A DNA stretch of 64,000 nt. Origin: Ardenticatenaceae bacterium (GTDB lineage: Bacteria; Chloroflexota; Anaerolineae; Promineifilales; Promineifilaceae). Below, in pieces: positions 17,601 through 26,348 of the stretch (position 1 is the first letter of the stretch; the number at the start of each line of letters is the position of its first letter). The stretch lies in contig JACKCB010000006.1 of assembly GCA_020634235.1 (NCBI GenBank), forward strand, positions 62,001 to 126,000. The letters are read 5' to 3'. The translations under genes were made by a program, and so were the position numbers. The notes under the pieces were generated by a model. The model worked only from the letters and a program-made list of their open reading frames with translations. It was not told where the DNA came from and ran no database searches.

Positions 17601-19058
17601 CTACCGGCCGGGGGGCGGGGTGGTGAAGCCTTCGACCAGGTCCAGGACTACCTCTTTCAGGTCGCCGCGGTTGGGCAGGGAGCCCATCATGCCGTACATG
17701 GCGGCGGAACGTTCTGGCAGGCCGCCGCCGCTGCCGCCCACCAGCCCAGATACCCGGCCGGTGAGTTTGCTGACGATCCCGGCCGGGAGCCACCGGGCGG
17801 CCCCCCTGGCCAGGGCCACCAGCAGCCGGTCCAGCGTTTTGCGCAGGCTGGGGCGGCGCACCTGGGCGGTGGCCGCGGCCAGGTCGCGCAGGAAGGCGTC
17901 GGTTTGGTGGACGTGGGCGTAGTTCAGGGTCAGGTGCAGGGTGGGCGGGAACTGCTGGCGGTCCAGGTGCCAGCCGCGGGCGCCCATCTCGTCGCCTACC
18001 TCGTAGATGTTCAGGTGGTCGGAGGCGATGGCCATGAGGCTCATGGGCGGGTCGCCCAGGACGTGCAGCCCGTCGATGGCGTTGATGCCGGCGCGAATCT
18101 GCTCTGTGGCCTGCATGACCTGGGCGGCCAGCCGGCGGTAGCCTTCTTCGCCCAGGTAGTTCATGATGGCCCAGGCGGCGGCGATGGCTCCCCCCGGCCG
18201 GGTGCCACCCATCGTCGGTGAAGCGTAGATGCCGCCGGCCCAATCGGTGACGGCGAAGAGCTGGTGGCGGCGCAGCGCGCCATCGCGGTACAAGATGACC
18301 GAGGCCCCTTTGGCGGCGTAGCCATACTTGTGCAGGTCGGCGGAGATGGAAGTGACGCCTGGCACCTGGAAGTCGAAATCGGGTACGGGGTAGCCTAGCT
18401 GGCGGACGAAGGGCAGCATGAAGCCGCCCACGCAGGCGTCGACGTGGCAGAGGAGGCCGTGGGCCTGGGCCACGGCGGCCAGTTCGCTGATGGGGTCGAC
18501 GAGGCCGTGGGGGTAGGCGGGGGCGGAGCCGACGATGAGGATGGTGTTGGGGGTGATGGCGGCCTGCATGGCGGCCACGTCGGCGCGGAGGTCGGGGGCG
18601 ACGGGGACGCGCACCAGCCGGACGCCGAAGTAGTGGGCGGCTTTGTCGAAGGCGGGGTGGGCGGTGGCGGGCAGGATCATCTCGGGGGTGTGGATACCCG
18701 GCCGGTGTGCTCTGGCCCATTCGCGGGCGGTCAGCACGGTCATGAGAATGCTCTCTGTGCCGCCGGAGGTCATGTTGCCTACGACGTGGTCGTCGCCGCC
18801 GAGCAGGCGGGCGCTCATGGCTACCACTTCGGTCTCAAAGCGGCGCAGGCTGGGGAAGGCGGTGGGGTTTAGCCCGTTTTCGGAGAAAAAGAGGTTGTAG
18901 GCCTCTTTCAGGAGGCTGGCGGCTTCGTCGCCGGCAAAGAAGACCAGGCTGAAGACGCGGCCCTCGTGCCAGCGCAGGTCGTTGGCCCGCGCCGCCTGCA
19001 TCTCGGCCAGCACTGCTTCTTTGCTCCGCCCCGCCGCCGGCAGCCGAATTGGGATCAT
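17601..19058 (-). CDS. PLP-dependent group II decarboxylase family, sphingosine-1-phosphate-lyase-like
   Basis: A 485-residue fold-type-I PLP enzyme. The phosphate-binding TSGGTESI, the pyridine-binding Asp in HVDACVGGFMLPF and the Schiff-base Lys in SADLHKYGYAAKG are all present. HVDACVGGF and DLHKYG are closer to sphingosine-1-phosphate lyase than to glutamate or aromatic amino-acid decarboxylases. Such lyases split phosphorylated long-chain bases to an aldehyde and phosphoethanolamine; other bacterial members act on different amines, so the substrate is open. No N-terminal membrane helix is seen. The ATG has GGAGGAG six bases upstream. It sits 35 bases after the GH4 gene. Confidence 0.85.
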   Translation of the reverse strand: MIPIRLPAAGRSKEAVLAEMQAARANDLRWHEGRVFSLVFFAGDEAASLLKEAYNLFFSENGLNPTAFPSLRRFETEVVAMSARLLGGDDHVVGNMTSGGTESILMTVLTAREWARAHRPGIHTPEMILPATAHPAFDKAAHYFGVRLVRVPVAPDLRADVAAMQAAITPNTILIVGSAPAYPHGLVDPISELAAVAQAHGLLCHVDACVGGFMLPFVRQLGYPVPDFDFQVPGVTSISADLHKYGYAAKGASVILYRDGALRRHQLFAVTDWAGGIYASPTMGGTRPGGAIAAAWAIMNYLGEEGYRRLAAQVMQATEQIRAGINAIDGLHVLGDPPMSLMAIASDHLNIYEVGDEMGARGWHLDRQQFPPTLHLTLNYAHVHQTDAFLRDLAAATAQVRRPSLRKTLDRLLVALARGAARWLPAGIVSKLTGRVSGLVGGSGGGLPERSAAMYGMMGSLPNRGDLKEVVLDLVEGFTTPPPGR

Positions 19059-19093
19059 GGCTGTCTCCTCCGTACTGGAATCATGAATCAGGT

Positions 19094-20395
19094 TTAGGTG
19101 TAAGCGGGCAGCAGGTCGCCATGCGCTGCGATTAGCTCATCGACCATGGCCCAAATCTGGTCCAGGTCGAGTTCGGCGGCGGTGTGGGGGTCTAGCATGG
19201 CGGCGTGGTAGATGTGTTCGCGCTTGCCGGTGAGGGCGGCTTCGACGGTGAGGGCCTGGACGTTGATGTTGGTTTGCATGAGGGCGGCCAGGTGGGGGGG
19301 GAGGGGGCCGATTTGTACGGGCTGGACGCCGTTTTTGTCGACAACGCAGGGGAGTTCGACGCAGCACCCGGCCGGGAGGTTGTCGATCAGGCCGTGGTTG
19401 GGCACGTTGCCGTAGACGACGCGCGGGGTGTTGGTTTCCATGCTGTGGATGATGCGTGGGGCGAATTCGACGCTGCGCTCTTGCTCAAAGGGCATGCCCC
19501 GGCCGGATACCAGCTCGTCGCGCACGAAGTTCCAGAAGGTGATTTGGGCTTCGCAGCGGCGGATGTATTCGTCGAGGGGGATGTTGAAGCGCTCAATTAG
19601 CCCCGGCCGGGTCTGCTTGATAAACCAGGGCACATACTCGCTCAGGTGCTCGCTGGACTCGGTGACAAAATAGCCCAGGCGGGTGAGCATCTCGTAGCGC
19701 ACGCGGTTATGGTCGGGCACGCGCCCCTCGGCCACCACCTGGTGCAGCAGGGGGTACAGGTCTTCGCCGTGGCGCTCAAAGCGCAGGAAGAAGGCCATGT
19801 GGTTGATGCCGGCCACCACGTAGTTAATCTCGTCGATGGGCACGCCGATGTCCTGGGCCAGTTCGTTGGCGGTGTGGGGGACACTGTGGCACAGGCCGAC
19901 TGTTTTGATGGGGCTGACGCGGCTGAGCGCCCAGCAGTTCATGGCCATGGGGTTGACGTAGTTCAGGTGCAGCGCGCCGGGGCACAGCGCCTGCATCTCC
20001 TGGTCCATGGCCAGCAGCACGGGGATGGTGCGCAGACCGCGCATGATGCCGCCGATGCCCAGGGTGTCGGCGATGGTCTGGCGCAGGCCGTACTTTTTGG
20101 GGATCTCGAAGTCGGTGACGGTGGCCGGCTTGTAGCCGCCAATCTGGAACATGGTCACCACATAGTCGGCCCCGTCCAGGGCGGCGCGCCGGTCGGTGCC
20201 GCTTTGTAGGGTGGGGTGGGCATGGTGCTTGCGGGCTACGTGTTCGGCCACAATGCGGGAGGTCTCCAGCCGTTCGCTGTCGATGTCGTGCAGGTGGATG
20301 GTGACTTCGGTTAGCTCGGGGAAGCTGAAGATGTCGTTGAGCAGGTCGCGGGCGAAGACGGTGCTGCCTGCGCCGATGAAGGTGATCTTGGTCAT
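19094..20395 (-). CDS. GH4 family glycosidase, alpha-galactosidase MelA-like
   Basis: A 433-residue NAD- and metal-dependent glycosidase of family GH4, which works by oxidation at C3 and elimination. The Rossmann start TFIGAGSTVFARDLL, the HLHDIDSERL strand, and metal ligands Cys in GLCHSVPHT and His in AGINHMAFF are present. GLCHS with the FQIGGYKP segment is more MelA-like than phospho-glucosidase-like. AAGGAG seven bases before the ATG supports the start. It is the first gene of an apparent operon with the PLP enzyme and a MelB-type transporter, which fits uptake and cleavage of an alpha-galactoside. Confidence 0.9.
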   Translation of the reverse strand: MTKITFIGAGSTVFARDLLNDIFSFPELTEVTIHLHDIDSERLETSRIVAEHVARKHHAHPTLQSGTDRRAALDGADYVVTMFQIGGYKPATVTDFEIPKKYGLRQTIADTLGIGGIMRGLRTIPVLLAMDQEMQALCPGALHLNYVNPMAMNCWALSRVSPIKTVGLCHSVPHTANELAQDIGVPIDEINYVVAGINHMAFFLRFERHGEDLYPLLHQVVAEGRVPDHNRVRYEMLTRLGYFVTESSEHLSEYVPWFIKQTRPGLIERFNIPLDEYIRRCEAQITFWNFVRDELVSGRGMPFEQERSVEFAPRIIHSMETNTPRVVYGNVPNHGLIDNLPAGCCVELPCVVDKNGVQPVQIGPLPPHLAALMQTNINVQALTVEAALTGKREHIYHAAMLDPHTAAELDLDQIWAMVDELIAAHGDLLPAYT

Positions 20396-20425
20396 GGTGT
20401 TGCTCCTTGTCTGTCTGTCTTAGGG

Positions 20426-20466
20426 CTTGACCGTTTCTAACTTTTGAGTTTTGGTTAGCGGTCAAG
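20426..20466 (-). promoter_or_regulatory. Hairpin in the leader of the GH4 operon
   Basis: CTTGACCG (20426-20433) and CGGTCAAG (20459-20466) are perfect inverted repeats; next to them CTAAC and GTTAG extend the stem to 13 pairs with a three-base bulge. It lies 31 bases upstream of the GH4 start codon and just before the SD, so it could be an operator dyad or an RNA hairpin. The rest of 20467-20719 shows no gene. Confidence 0.45.
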
Positions 20467-20719
20467 TTTTGGGGCTCGTTTTCTGCACAAAGGTTATTGG
20501 TGAACGAACCCGTGGCCTGCTGGGTTGCCGGTTTGGCAGATGGCTGCCGGTGGCCTGGTTGCTGCCTGGAAGGGTAGCTGATGTTACCCGGTTGGGGCAA
20601 GGGAATGGGGTCTGAATTTGGCTGGTGTGGCGGCGGCCATAGGCATTGAACTCGCTGCGAAAAGGGTCAAGCTACGGGGCCGCCCTGAGCTGTGCTTCGT
20701 TATGATGCCTGGCCTGGGC

Positions 20720-21400
20720 CTATTCGGACGCCGTGAGCTGTCGTTCCGGATGTTTGTAACGCATCCACAGGATGAACAGGCTGATCAACATGACCCAGGC
20801 GGGGTAGATCAGCGTTACCCACAGGCTGAAATTGATTACTAGCAGCATAGCCAGGGCCAGCGCGAAGCTCAAGAAGGTCAGCCAGCGTGGCCCTAAGCCT
20901 GTGCGGAGCCAGATTGTGGCCAGCGACATCATGGTTACGCCGGCCATGCGCACGGCATAGACGTTGTTGAGCTGGATGATCAGGGCGCGGCCGAAGTAGA
21001 TTACCTGGCCGTTGGCCTCGATTTCGGGGTTTAGCCGGTATGCGGCAACCATGCTGCCCATGATGGCCATGGAGACGAAGACCATGGCCAGGAATAGGAG
21101 GCTGCTGCCGTAGAAGACGGAGGCAATGAAGCGATCTTCGTATTCGCCCAGCCTGTCGCGCACGACGCCGATGAACCACAGATAAGTGATCCCGGCGAAG
21201 GGTGTCAGGCCCAGGGCGAAGGTGATATAGTTGCGGTCGGTGGTTAACCAGGTGGTGTCGGTGCTAAGCCCGGCCGGGATTGATATGCGGAGCAGTGTCA
21301 GGCTGGTGGCGAAGAGCAGCGCAAACAGTATGCCCGCGAGGGCCGCAGACCGCGGGGTGGTGAGCCGCCGGTAATTCCTGTTAAGCGTGGACTGTATCAT
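20720..21400 (-). CDS. Integral membrane protein, unknown family
   Basis: A 226-residue protein with about six transmembrane segments (residues 20-38, 60-78, 96-116, 137-157, 168-185, 191-208), joined by short loops. MIQSTL is chosen as start because AAGGAAA lies nine bases upstream; a GTG three codons earlier is directly against that site. Sequence character (WLTTDRNYITFALGLTPFAGI) suggests the group of multi-pass proteins often annotated only as hypothetical in Chloroflexota. Divergent to the gene at 21591. No function is apparent. Confidence 0.7.
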   Translation of the reverse strand: MIQSTLNRNYRRLTTPRSAALAGILFALLFATSLTLLRISIPAGLSTDTTWLTTDRNYITFALGLTPFAGITYLWFIGVVRDRLGEYEDRFIASVFYGSSLLFLAMVFVSMAIMGSMVAAYRLNPEIEANGQVIYFGRALIIQLNNVYAVRMAGVTMMSLATIWLRTGLGPRWLTFLSFALALAMLLVINFSLWVTLIYPAWVMLISLFILWMRYKHPERQLTASE

Positions 21401-21590
21401 GTAACACACTTTCCTTAATTGGTGAATGCGTGGTGGCGTTTATTGTGTTGGTCGGGGATGATCGCTGACCCGCAAAAAGCCCGATTCTGAGTGACCACAC
21501 CTGCAAATACTCTACTGTATCGCAAATTAGCGCCGCGCCAATAGGGTAATCGCCCACAATTCGCTGATTCAGTGGCATTGGTGATCAACA

Positions 21591-22169
21591 ATGAATGTGT
21601 TTGAGGTACTTTTCATCCTGCTGGCACTGTTGGCCCTTTTGACTCTGGCAGCTTCCGGGGGACTCATGCTTATGGGCTACCGCCAGGCTTCGCGGCAAAT
21701 ATTGCGCTGCTGCTTTGGCGGTATGGTTGTCTATTTTGCAGTTGTCTTGCTGGCTTCGCCCTTTAGCTCTCGAAGAGAGGTGCGGTTGGGGGAGCCGCTG
21801 TGTTTTGATGATTGGTGTATCACGGTGCAAAGTGTGGCCAGTGTTGATGCACAGGATTATGTGGTTCACGCGCAGATTTTTAGCCGCGCCCGGCGTGCTC
21901 CGCAGCGTGAAACGGGGGTTGTGCTGTATCTTGCGGACGCTGCCGAGCATCGTTTCGAAGCGGTGCGCAGCGCTGGTGACGTTGCCTTTGACGCCAGGCT
22001 GCTGCCGAACGAAGCGGTGGATGTTGCCCGTACTTTTCGGCTGCCTTCTGGTGCGACCCCGGCCGGGGTCGTTATTGCTCATGAAGGGGGTTTTCCGATT
22101 GGCTGGCTGATCATCGGGGACGGCCCATTCAAAAAACCGCCAATTGTCCTCCTGGGTGACGTGGATTAG
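21591..22169 (+). CDS. Membrane-anchored protein with an extracytoplasmic beta domain
   Basis: A 192-residue protein with two N-terminal hydrophobic segments (about 4-28 and 41-57) and a roughly 130-residue soluble part. That part (beginning LGEPLCFDDWCITVQSV) has the feel of DUF4352-type immunoglobulin-like domains, but the match is loose. A Cys pair (C71 and C76, in LCFDDWC) may form a disulfide. SD weak (GGTGAT). The base composition is a little less GC-rich than its neighbours. Confidence 0.55.
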   Translation: MNVFEVLFILLALLALLTLAASGGLMLMGYRQASRQILRCCFGGMVVYFAVVLLASPFSSRREVRLGEPLCFDDWCITVQSVASVDAQDYVVHAQIFSRARRAPQRETGVVLYLADAAEHRFEAVRSAGDVAFDARLLPNEAVDVARTFRLPSGATPAGVVIAHEGGFPIGWLIIGDGPFKKPPIVLLGDVD

Positions 22170-22200
22170 GTACTGCACCAGCAACCCCACCCCGGCCGGG

Positions 22201-22229
22201 TTGCCCCGGCCGGGACACCGGTTTACAAT
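22201..22229 (+). promoter_or_regulatory. Candidate promoter for the nuclease-like lipoprotein
   Basis: TTGCCC (22201-22206) and TACAAT (22224-22229) are separated by exactly 17 bases, 36 bases before the ATG at 22266. The -35 matches the vegetative consensus at four of six bases. One iterated palindrome lies in the spacer. Confidence 0.4.
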
Positions 22230-22265
22230 GCCCCTTCACAAACCATGCAACACGAGGCGTCTACC

Positions 22266-25200
22266 ATGCGCAAAACCATCTACCTCATCACCCTGATCAC
22301 CCTACTGGCCGCCCTGGCCGCCTGCACCGGATCCGCCACCCCCACGCCGGCCCCGCCGACGGCCGAAGCTATCCCCACCGCCGCGCCGCCGGTGCCGCCC
22401 CCGGCCGGGGAAGACACCACCCCCGTCACCTCGCCCCTACCCAACGGCGGCCTGCTTATCAGCGAACTGATGGTCGGCGTGCCCGGCAACAACAACTACG
22501 AATACATCGAGCTGTACAACGCCGGCCCCCTGGCGGTAGAGCTGGAAGGCTGGTCATTGTGGTACCTGCTGGCCGACAACCAGGAAGCCCAATTGGTGTA
22601 TGAATGGAGCGCCCCGGCCGGGCTGGCCGGCTACGGCCACTACCTGCTGGCCCGCGAGGGGGAAGACGTGGGCACACTGGCCGACGTGCTGTTCAGCACC
22701 CCGCTGGCCGCCAAAGGCGCGCTGATCCTGCGCGACGCGGCCGGGGAAGACGTGGACGTGGTGGGTTGGGGCAGCGCCCCGGCCATTGCGACCAACCCCG
22801 CCCTGGCCCCGGATGATGGCCGCGCCCTGGAGCGGCAGCCCGGCGGCCCCGAAGGCAACTGGCAGGACAACGACGACGATGCCGCCGACTTTGCCCTGAC
22901 CAAGCAGCCCAATCCGCAAAACAGCGGCGCACTGCCCACCCCGGCCGGGGACGGCAGCCTGGTGGTCCTGCTGGACGCCCCGGCCGAGATGACCCCCGGC
23001 ACCGCCTTCGACGTGCTGTTGGTGGTGGAAAACCAGTTGGAAGCTGACGCCGAGGCGATCACCGTGCTGCTGCCGGTCCCGGCCGGGTTAGAACTGCTCA
23101 ACGCGCCCGCCGAGGTCACCGTCACCGGCAGCGGCATCGAATGGACCATCGACAGCCTCATTTCCGGCGACCTGGCCGAACTGTCCCTGACCTTCCAAAC
23201 TCCCTGGACCTATACCACCACCCGCTTTGGCGGCTACTACGCCGCCACGCCCGACGGTCGCCGCGCCTACGGCGAACCCCGTCCCCTGGCGGTGGGCGGC
23301 GGGGCGATCCCCATTGCCGCCGCCCGCACCCTGCCCGGCCAGACGGTGACCATTGAGGGCATTGCCACCATGTACACCGGCGGCTTTTTCGCCGGCACCA
23401 CCGGCACCAAGTTCTACCTGGAGGATGAAACGGGCGGCATCCAGGTCTACGTGCCCGGCGGCATGGGGACGATTGAGGTGCAGCCCGGCGACCAGGTACG
23501 CGTAACCGGCGGCGTGGAGGTTTACCGCGACTCGCTGGAGATTGTGCCCGACCCCACGCCGGAAGAGATAACCATTGTGCAGCCCGCGGCCGGCGAACTG
23601 ACGCCGCCCACCGTGCCCCTGGCCGAGGCGGCCAGCGATGCGGCGCTGCTGGGCCGCCTGATCACCACCGAAGGGACGCTGGCCAGCATCCAGGAGAACA
23701 GCTTCGATTACACCATGGACCTGGTGGATGAGGCGGGCAACAGCCTGCTGCTGCTCCTGGAAAAAGACACCGGCGTCGACGTGGAGCCGCTGCTGGTGGG
23801 CGAGAATTACCGCGTGACGGGCATTGCCGAGCTGTATGCCAGCCAATGGCAGCTAAAGCCGCGCCGGCCGGATGACTTCGCCCAGATTTTCCCGCCGGTG
23901 CTGCGGCTGGACCTGACCGCACCCAACAATGTGCTGCCCGGCGAACTGCTCACGGTGACGCTGCACGTGGCCAACCACACGCCCGCGCCGCTGACCAATG
24001 TCCTGGTAACGACCACGCTCCCGGCCGGGGCGGGAACACTCCTGGCCGTTCTGGACGACGGCACGCAGACCGACGCCGGCCTGGCCTGGACGTTGGCCGA
24101 ACTGCCGGCCGGCGGCGGCACGGCGGCCCTGCGCTACACCCTCACCGCTGGCCAGGACGAAGGGGCGCAGATCGACATCCCGGCCGGGTATGCCACGGCC
24201 AGCGAATGGCCGGAAGCGGCCCCCTCCAACCCGGCCCGCACCTTCCTCGGCGCGGGCGTGCCCATCTGGGCCATCCAGGGCAGCGGGGCGGAATCCCCCT
24301 ACACCCGCCAGCAGGTGGCCACGGCCGGCGTGGTGACCGGTGTCTTCCCGGAACTGGGCGGCTTCTGGCTGCAAGAGCCGGAGAGCGATGCCGACCCGGC
24401 AACTTCGGCCGGGCTGTTTGTGCTGCTGGCCAACGCCGCCGCCGTTGAGGCGGCCGCCCAGGTGGGTGATGCGGTGACGGTTGCCGGCCGGGTGCGCGAA
24501 ATCTCCGGCCAGACGACGCTGGATGCCAGCGGTGGGGAGGTGGTGGTGCAGAGCCAGGGGAATCCGCTCCCGGCCGGGGTAGAGCTAGACCCGCCGGCCG
24601 ACCCGGCCGCCGCCCTGGCCTACTACGAAGCGCTGGAAGGGATGCTGGTGCAGGTAACACAGCCGGCGCTGGCCGTGCAGCCCAGCAGCCAGTACGGCGA
24701 ATATGCCCTGGTGCGGGCCGGCAGCGGGGTAACGCGCATCTTCCAGGGGGACGATAACACCGGCCTGCTCATCTTTGTAGACGATGGCTCGTCGATGGTG
24801 CATGACGATATCACCACGCTGCCCTACGCCGTCACCAGCGGAGATGAGGTGGGCGACCTGCTGGGGCCGCTGGCCTATACCTTCGACCTGTTCAAGATTG
24901 AGCCGATCATCACCCCCACGCTGCGCAGCAGCGCGGCCGCCGAGCTGCCCAGCTTGCCGCTGCTGGAACCGGGTGAGTTCAGCATTGCCACGTTTAATGC
25001 CGAGAATTTCTTTGATGCGACCGCGCCGCACCCCAGCAGCCCGCCACCGCCCGACCCGGCCGGGTATGCTCTGGCCCTGACCAAAGCGGCGGCGACCATC
25101 GAGGCCATGGGCTTCCCCACGGTGGTGGCCTTGCAGGAGATTGAGAACATCGACATCCTGGCCGACCTGGCGGCGACTGACTTGCTGGCCCCATACGGCT

Positions 25201-25805
25201 ACCAGCCGGCGCTCATCGAAGGCTTCGACAGCCGGGGGATTGATGTGGGCTACCTGGTGCGCGGCGATCAGGCGACGCTGGTGGGGGCCGCAGCCCGGCC
25301 GGGGCCGGGCGAACTGTTCAGCCGCCCGCCGCTGCTCATCACCGTGACCCTGCACCTGGCGGAGGGCGACCAGGTGCTGTATGTGCTAAACAACCACTTC
25401 CTCTCCCTGTCGGGCGGCGAGGCGGCTACCGAGCCGACGCGCACGGCGCAGGCGGCCTGGAACGTGACCTTGCTGGAGGAGATTCTGGCCCGCGAGCCAG
25501 ACGCCTGGGTGGCGGTGCTGGGCGACCTGAACTCCTTCTATGATTCGCTGCCGCTGGATACGCTGCGCCAGGCGGGGCTGCGCCACGTCTACGAGTTTGC
25601 CGCGCCGGAACGGCTCTACAGCTACATTTTTGAGGGCCAATCGGAGACGCTGGACCACATGCTGCTCTCTCCGGCGCTGTATGAGTACCTGGTGGCGGTG
25701 GATGTGCTGCACGTCAATGCCGATTACCCGCCGCCCATCCCCGACGACCCCTCGCCGCGCCGCAGCTCGGACCACGATCCGCTGGTGGCCCGCTTCCGGT
25801 CGTGA
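22266..25805 (+). CDS. Lipoprotein with lamin-tail, DUF11-like, OB-like and endonuclease/exonuclease/phosphatase domains (ExeM/NucH-like)
   Basis: A 1179-residue predicted lipoprotein: signal sequence and lipobox LAALAAC with Cys20. Domains in order: lamin-tail domain about 55-180 (LLISELMVGV, EYIELYNAGP), DUF11-like beta domain about 235-345, an OB-like segment about 356-440, a second DUF11-like domain about 545-650, a second OB-like segment about 680-780, and a C-terminal endonuclease/exonuclease/phosphatase domain about 905-1179 with FNAENFF, ALQEIEN, LGDLNSF and SSDHDPL (catalytic Glu, Asp and His). The architecture matches extracellular nucleases such as ExeM. It is probably surface-bound and uses extracellular DNA as nutrient or remodels the matrix; this is inferred. 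The MRKTIY start is preferred over an ATG seven codons earlier for signal-peptide shape. Confidence 0.85.
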   Translation: MRKTIYLITLITLLAALAACTGSATPTPAPPTAEAIPTAAPPVPPPAGEDTTPVTSPLPNGGLLISELMVGVPGNNNYEYIELYNAGPLAVELEGWSLWYLLADNQEAQLVYEWSAPAGLAGYGHYLLAREGEDVGTLADVLFSTPLAAKGALILRDAAGEDVDVVGWGSAPAIATNPALAPDDGRALERQPGGPEGNWQDNDDDAADFALTKQPNPQNSGALPTPAGDGSLVVLLDAPAEMTPGTAFDVLLVVENQLEADAEAITVLLPVPAGLELLNAPAEVTVTGSGIEWTIDSLISGDLAELSLTFQTPWTYTTTRFGGYYAATPDGRRAYGEPRPLAVGGGAIPIAAARTLPGQTVTIEGIATMYTGGFFAGTTGTKFYLEDETGGIQVYVPGGMGTIEVQPGDQVRVTGGVEVYRDSLEIVPDPTPEEITIVQPAAGELTPPTVPLAEAASDAALLGRLITTEGTLASIQENSFDYTMDLVDEAGNSLLLLLEKDTGVDVEPLLVGENYRVTGIAELYASQWQLKPRRPDDFAQIFPPVLRLDLTAPNNVLPGELLTVTLHVANHTPAPLTNVLVTTTLPAGAGTLLAVLDDGTQTDAGLAWTLAELPAGGGTAALRYTLTAGQDEGAQIDIPAGYATASEWPEAAPSNPARTFLGAGVPIWAIQGSGAESPYTRQQVATAGVVTGVFPELGGFWLQEPESDADPATSAGLFVLLANAAAVEAAAQVGDAVTVAGRVREISGQTTLDASGGEVVVQSQGNPLPAGVELDPPADPAAALAYYEALEGMLVQVTQPALAVQPSSQYGEYALVRAGSGVTRIFQGDDNTGLLIFVDDGSSMVHDDITTLPYAVTSGDEVGDLLGPLAYTFDLFKIEPIITPTLRSSAAAELPSLPLLEPGEFSIATFNAENFFDATAPHPSSPPPPDPAGYALALTKAAATIEAMGFPTVVALQEIENIDILADLAATDLLAPYGYQPALIEGFDSRGIDVGYLVRGDQATLVGAAARPGPGELFSRPPLLITVTLHLAEGDQVLYVLNNHFLSLSGGEAATEPTRTAQAAWNVTLLEEILAREPDAWVAVLGDLNSFYDSLPLDTLRQAGLRHVYEFAAPERLYSYIFEGQSETLDHMLLSPALYEYLVAVDVLHVNADYPPPIPDDPSPRRSSDHDPLVARFRS

Positions 25806-25854
25806 TGTATTGTTGGGGCGGCATGGTGAATTGTTCGCGGCCGCCCGCTGCGGT

Positions 25855-26292
25855 ATGCTGCTGATCCGGCCGGTGACGGCGGCGGACGCGGCGGCGGCGC
25901 GGGCGCTGGTGCTGGCCGGCCTGGCCGAGCATTGGGGTACGCTGGACCCGGCCCTAAACCGCGACCTGGATGATATCTTGGGCAGCTACGCGGCCGGGTT
26001 GTTTCTGGTGGCTTATGCGGGCCAGGAGCTGGTGGGCACCGGGGCGCTGCTGCCGGAGGAGCCGGGCGTGGCGCGGATTGTGCGGATGTCGGTGGCCGCG
26101 CGTTGGCGCCGCCAGGGGATTGGGCAGCAGCTTTTGCAGGCGCTGCTGGCGTGGGCCACCCCGGCCGGGTACACGCGCATTGTGCTGGAGACGACGGCCA
26201 CCTGGGAGGATGCGGTGAATTTCTACCTGGGCAATGGCTTCCGGCCGGTGGCCGTGCAGGGCGGCGATATGCAGTTCAGCCGCGATTTGTAA
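25855..26292 (+). CDS. GNAT-family N-acetyltransferase
   Basis: A 145-residue GNAT. It opens LLIRPVTAADAAAA and has the acetyl-CoA motif A as VRMSVAARWRRQGIGQQLLQALL (RxxGxG pattern RRQGIG), then the motif-B tail NFYLGNGFRPV. It transfers an acetyl group to an unknown substrate. The frame is open far upstream, but that part overlaps the nuclease gene out of frame; the ATG at 25855 gives the family start. It lies 49 bases after the lipoprotein gene and could be cotranscribed. No clear SD. Confidence 0.85.
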   Translation: MLLIRPVTAADAAAARALVLAGLAEHWGTLDPALNRDLDDILGSYAAGLFLVAYAGQELVGTGALLPEEPGVARIVRMSVAARWRRQGIGQQLLQALLAWATPAGYTRIVLETTATWEDAVNFYLGNGFRPVAVQGGDMQFSRDL

Positions 26293-26348
26293 TCCCCGGC
26301 CGGGGGGGGTGTGAAGCGGGCATGTCTGCCACCATCCATCGCTTGCGG

